64,000 nt of DNA. Origin: Parelaphostrongylus tenuis (Eukaryota; Nematoda; Chromadorea; Rhabditida; Metastrongylidae). The position numbers were made by a program, and so were the translations under genes. Below, one piece after another: positions 61,287 to 64,000 of the stretch. Below the pieces are notes generated by a model, which saw nothing but the letters and a program-made list of their open reading frames with translations, made no database searches and was not told the DNA's origin. The stretch is from NCBI GenBank assembly GCA_019055375.1, contig JAHQIW010001244.1:248001-312000 (forward strand). The letters are read 5' to 3'. Each line of letters starts with the position of its first letter. The stretch's first letter is position 1.

Positions 61287-64000
61287 CCACATTCGTGTGA
61301 TGAATTTCACCTGCTTCACCTGTCGTCCCGTTGATCGTCGAGTGACTTGAGTGGGTACCAGCAACACTTCCAGTTTTCCCTCTCAAGTCCACGAGTAGCC
61401 CCGTGGGCCGTCCTCGCTCTAGGGAATCGCTGAGCATCATTTTTTCTTCTAGCCTTTCGCTAAGAAATCGGACCATCGGATCGGTGGTCTTCCTGTGGTG
61501 CGCTTGACACCCCGAGTAATCCAGTCGGTAACGGCCCTCGTCTATCGGTTGTCGCTGAAACGCATCACGTGTTCAGCATACCCTAATTTCGATGTCGTAG
61601 CGTGTAAAACGGCGTCTTTGATCTTCGATCACTGACCTACGTCGAGACTTTGGATCATTCCTTTCACTGGCGAGATACGGAATGCTCATTGCATCGACCT
61701 TTCGACTGCGCGTTCAGTAAAGCCAAGATATCTTTCATCCGCCTTACGTAGTGACCGGGGTTCTGATGTATACGTTAAGGCAGGAATAATCATCGAGTCG
61801 AAAAGGTGGGCCACGGAGTCGGATGTTCTCGGTCTTCTTCACTACATCCCGTATGCTCTTAAGCGTTCCCCAAACCGCTCGTTTCCGCCTGCTCAACTCT
61901 ACAGCAAGGTCATTCATAATGTCGATTTTACGACCTAGACAGACGTAACTGGAGCATTCGGAGATTGTCGTTTCGCTGAGCGTGAACGGGGCATAAAAAA
62001 CGCACCCGTTCTTCATGAACATCGTTTTAGTTAAACTTAGTTGACACTCTTTATATAGGGGTTGTGGAAATCGGTCAACACTCAATCCGCTTGATTGATG
62101 CTTGGTGTTGTGAGGACATGTTGTCAGCAAAGCGAAGATGGTTTTATTGTCGACCGTCAGTTTGCACTCCCATGTCGTCCCATTCTAATGTACACATGAC
62201 ATTTTGGAGGGTGGCAGTGAACAATTTTGAAGAGATTGTATCGCCTGTCAAACCCCTCTTTTTACATCAATGGGGTAATTGTCGTAGAATGGCGACATTT
62301 TAGTCGTGAAATGTGTATGTGGCCCACGAAGGATCGTTACGTATCGAATAGGGACGTCCTGGTTGTCCAGAGCCTTAATAACCGCTTGTTTTCGGTGAAT
62401 CAAAGGCTTTCATTAAATTAATGAAAGTGGGACAAAGCGGTATTTTGTTCTCTCGTGAAACTTCAATGAGTCTTGCAATTGTGTGGATGTGGTCTGTAGT
62501 ACCAAATCGTTTTCGCAAGCCTGCTTGTTTGCATGGCTGTCCTTCGCCCACCGTTCTGTCAATCCTGTTTAGGATGATTAGAGTGAAGATTTTATAGACA
62601 ACGGACAGCAAGCAGATTAGAGATTCTTGCTTATGTCGGAAAGGTCTCCCTTCTTAAACAACAACGCGGACTTGCTAGTTTTCCAATGAATGGGAACCTT
62701 GCATTCTAGCAGATAGCGAGTGAAGCGTAGAGCCAGAGTGTTGATGAGGACTAACGGTAGGTTCATCAGGTGTTCTGATTTATTCCTGTGTGGACCGGGT
62801 GTTCTTCTGTTCTTCACCGACGATATAGCATGTCGGTTTTCAGTAGGAAGGACACGTGCATCGACTGATTCATCTTCTTTCAATTTAAATGACGGTAAGA
62901 GGACGTGACTAGCGAAGAAATCCGAGCACTGCTGGTGAATGATTTTCTCCACGTACCAATGTGGCGCTCTTCAAACGTTTTCCCTGGTTCAATTTTTGCG
63001 CTAAAATTTCCAACAAAGACCTTGAAGAAGGTATGGTCTTTTCTAAAAAATTTTTTGGGGCTCATATAGAACGCTTCGACTTCGTCTTCGTCATAGCTTA
63101 ATGTTGGTGCTTAAGCAACGAAGATTTTCAAAGCCGGCATTGAACCTCATCGTTACAACCGTAGTCGCCCTATAAGAGTTGTTAGTTGTTTAAATGAATC
63201 GATGTTCACGGTCAAATTCGATTTGACGAGGACGCCAACACCGCCGGCACTTCTGCTATCACATGCACCATGAAATAATTCTTCTCTGGTGTCGTAAACA
63301 GCGTGAAAAGGATGGGGCCTTCTCGTTTCAGCCAGGCCAATGACGTCGTACCTTATACTTCTTGCTTGAATCAATAAATCTTCTACAGCGGATTCGTGAG
63401 CAAGCGTTCGTGCATTATAGGTGCAGTTCGTCATATTAGTCCGTTTCCATTTCGGCAGCCTAGTTTGGTCCTGAGATTATAGCAGCTTCTCCGTACTCGC
63501 CATACGCAGCGCTGCCGTACCGGTCTTCTTTCGAGGTCACGGAAATGAGGCCCATATTCACTGCTGTTTCTAGCATTTTGATACCAACGTTTAGCTTGTT
63601 AGGCTCTAAACGTGTTGGCTGGGAACTCATGAGTAGCTTGCCAGTCTCTCTCGAAGGAGCGGGAGGAGCTTAATTGTTATAAGCAACTTCTAATAGCCTC
63701 CCATGTAACTCGCATTTGCTTGATTGTAAGCTTTCGGTCAACTTGACTCGCTGAAGTACATTTTCGTCAAATCGGAGCTGCAGAAGTAGGGAGGTCATCC
63801 TCTGAATCCTCCTGTGTCTCTGAAAAACACACTATCGTTTTTGGTCCGCGTTTATTCCTTTAACCATCACCTGGGGACGCGTAACGTGCCCTCGCGACTT
63901 ACCGGGTAGGATCCCTCAAAGAGGGAGGTCTGTGGAGTGTTTTGGAGTGATGAGTAGATTTGAATGAGTGAAGCAGGTGAAATTCATCACACGAATGTGG
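61287..64000 (-). mobile_element. RTE-clade retrotransposon, deleted, with inverted ends
   Basis: Minus-strand copy. The 5' leader is near 63960-63830, the endonuclease start near 63434 ([18 protein letters not shown]) and reverse transcriptase is at 61750-62950. A deletion near 62945 joins the middle of the endonuclease (EERHIGT) to the reverse transcriptase linker. The catalytic FADD has become FADN near 62120-62135, so the enzyme would be dead. A perfect 33-bp inverted repeat marks both ends (61287-61319 and 63968-64000), and the right one is cut by the window edge. Confidence 0.85.

Overview
The window reads as nuclear DNA of a parasitic strongylid nematode, most likely a hookworm-type worm. 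The evidence is AT-rich sequence, small exons split by repeat-filled introns, SL-type TTTTAG acceptors just before the two start codons, and several decayed copies of the RTE-clade retrotransposon that I associate with hookworm genomes. The species call is inference. There is no bacterial gene organisation, rRNA or CRISPR array, and no tRNA gene I believe is functional.

The core is a tandem segmental duplication. Unit A (about 3.6-25.0 kb) and unit B (about 35.1-52.1 kb) each carry one glycoside hydrolase family 1 (GH1, beta-glucosidase/lactase-phlorizin/klotho-type) gene on the minus strand. Reading exon by exon, copy B (35507-49859) resolves into 15 exons with consistent phases and an uninterrupted 511-residue secreted protein, with nucleophile Glu407 (TENG) and acid/base Glu194 (TIDEP). 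Copy A (4024-23282) has the same 15 exons, but one donor is GC, exon 14 has a one-base frameshift, and exon 15 has three one-base insertions that together keep frame. Two further GH1 pieces exist: a decayed exon 13 at about 30.86-31.03 kb between the units, and an open terminal exon at 55413-55577. This is therefore a GH1 cluster undergoing birth and death.

Mobile DNA fills the rest. RTE-type LINEs: 31139-34480 (+, between the units), 43290-45567 (+, inside copy B), 61287-64000 (-), and fragments at 1050-1570 and 41138-41365. There are tRNA-derived SINEs, some at matching positions in both units and so older than the duplication. There are mariner remnants, a BEL/Pao-like gag remnant between the units, hairpin/MITE elements, Penelope-like ends with hammerhead-like cores, and a very widespread degenerate repeat of about 165 bp. 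This repeat material has swollen intron 9 of copy A from 1.4 to 9.2 kb.

Layout: 0-3.6 kb repeats and an RTE fragment; 3.6-25 kb unit A; 25-35 kb spacer with gag remnant, GH1 relic and RTE; 35-52 kb unit B; 52-64 kb repeats, a third GH1 terminal exon, hairpin elements, two mariners and an RTE. The only gene I consider clearly functional is GH1 copy B.
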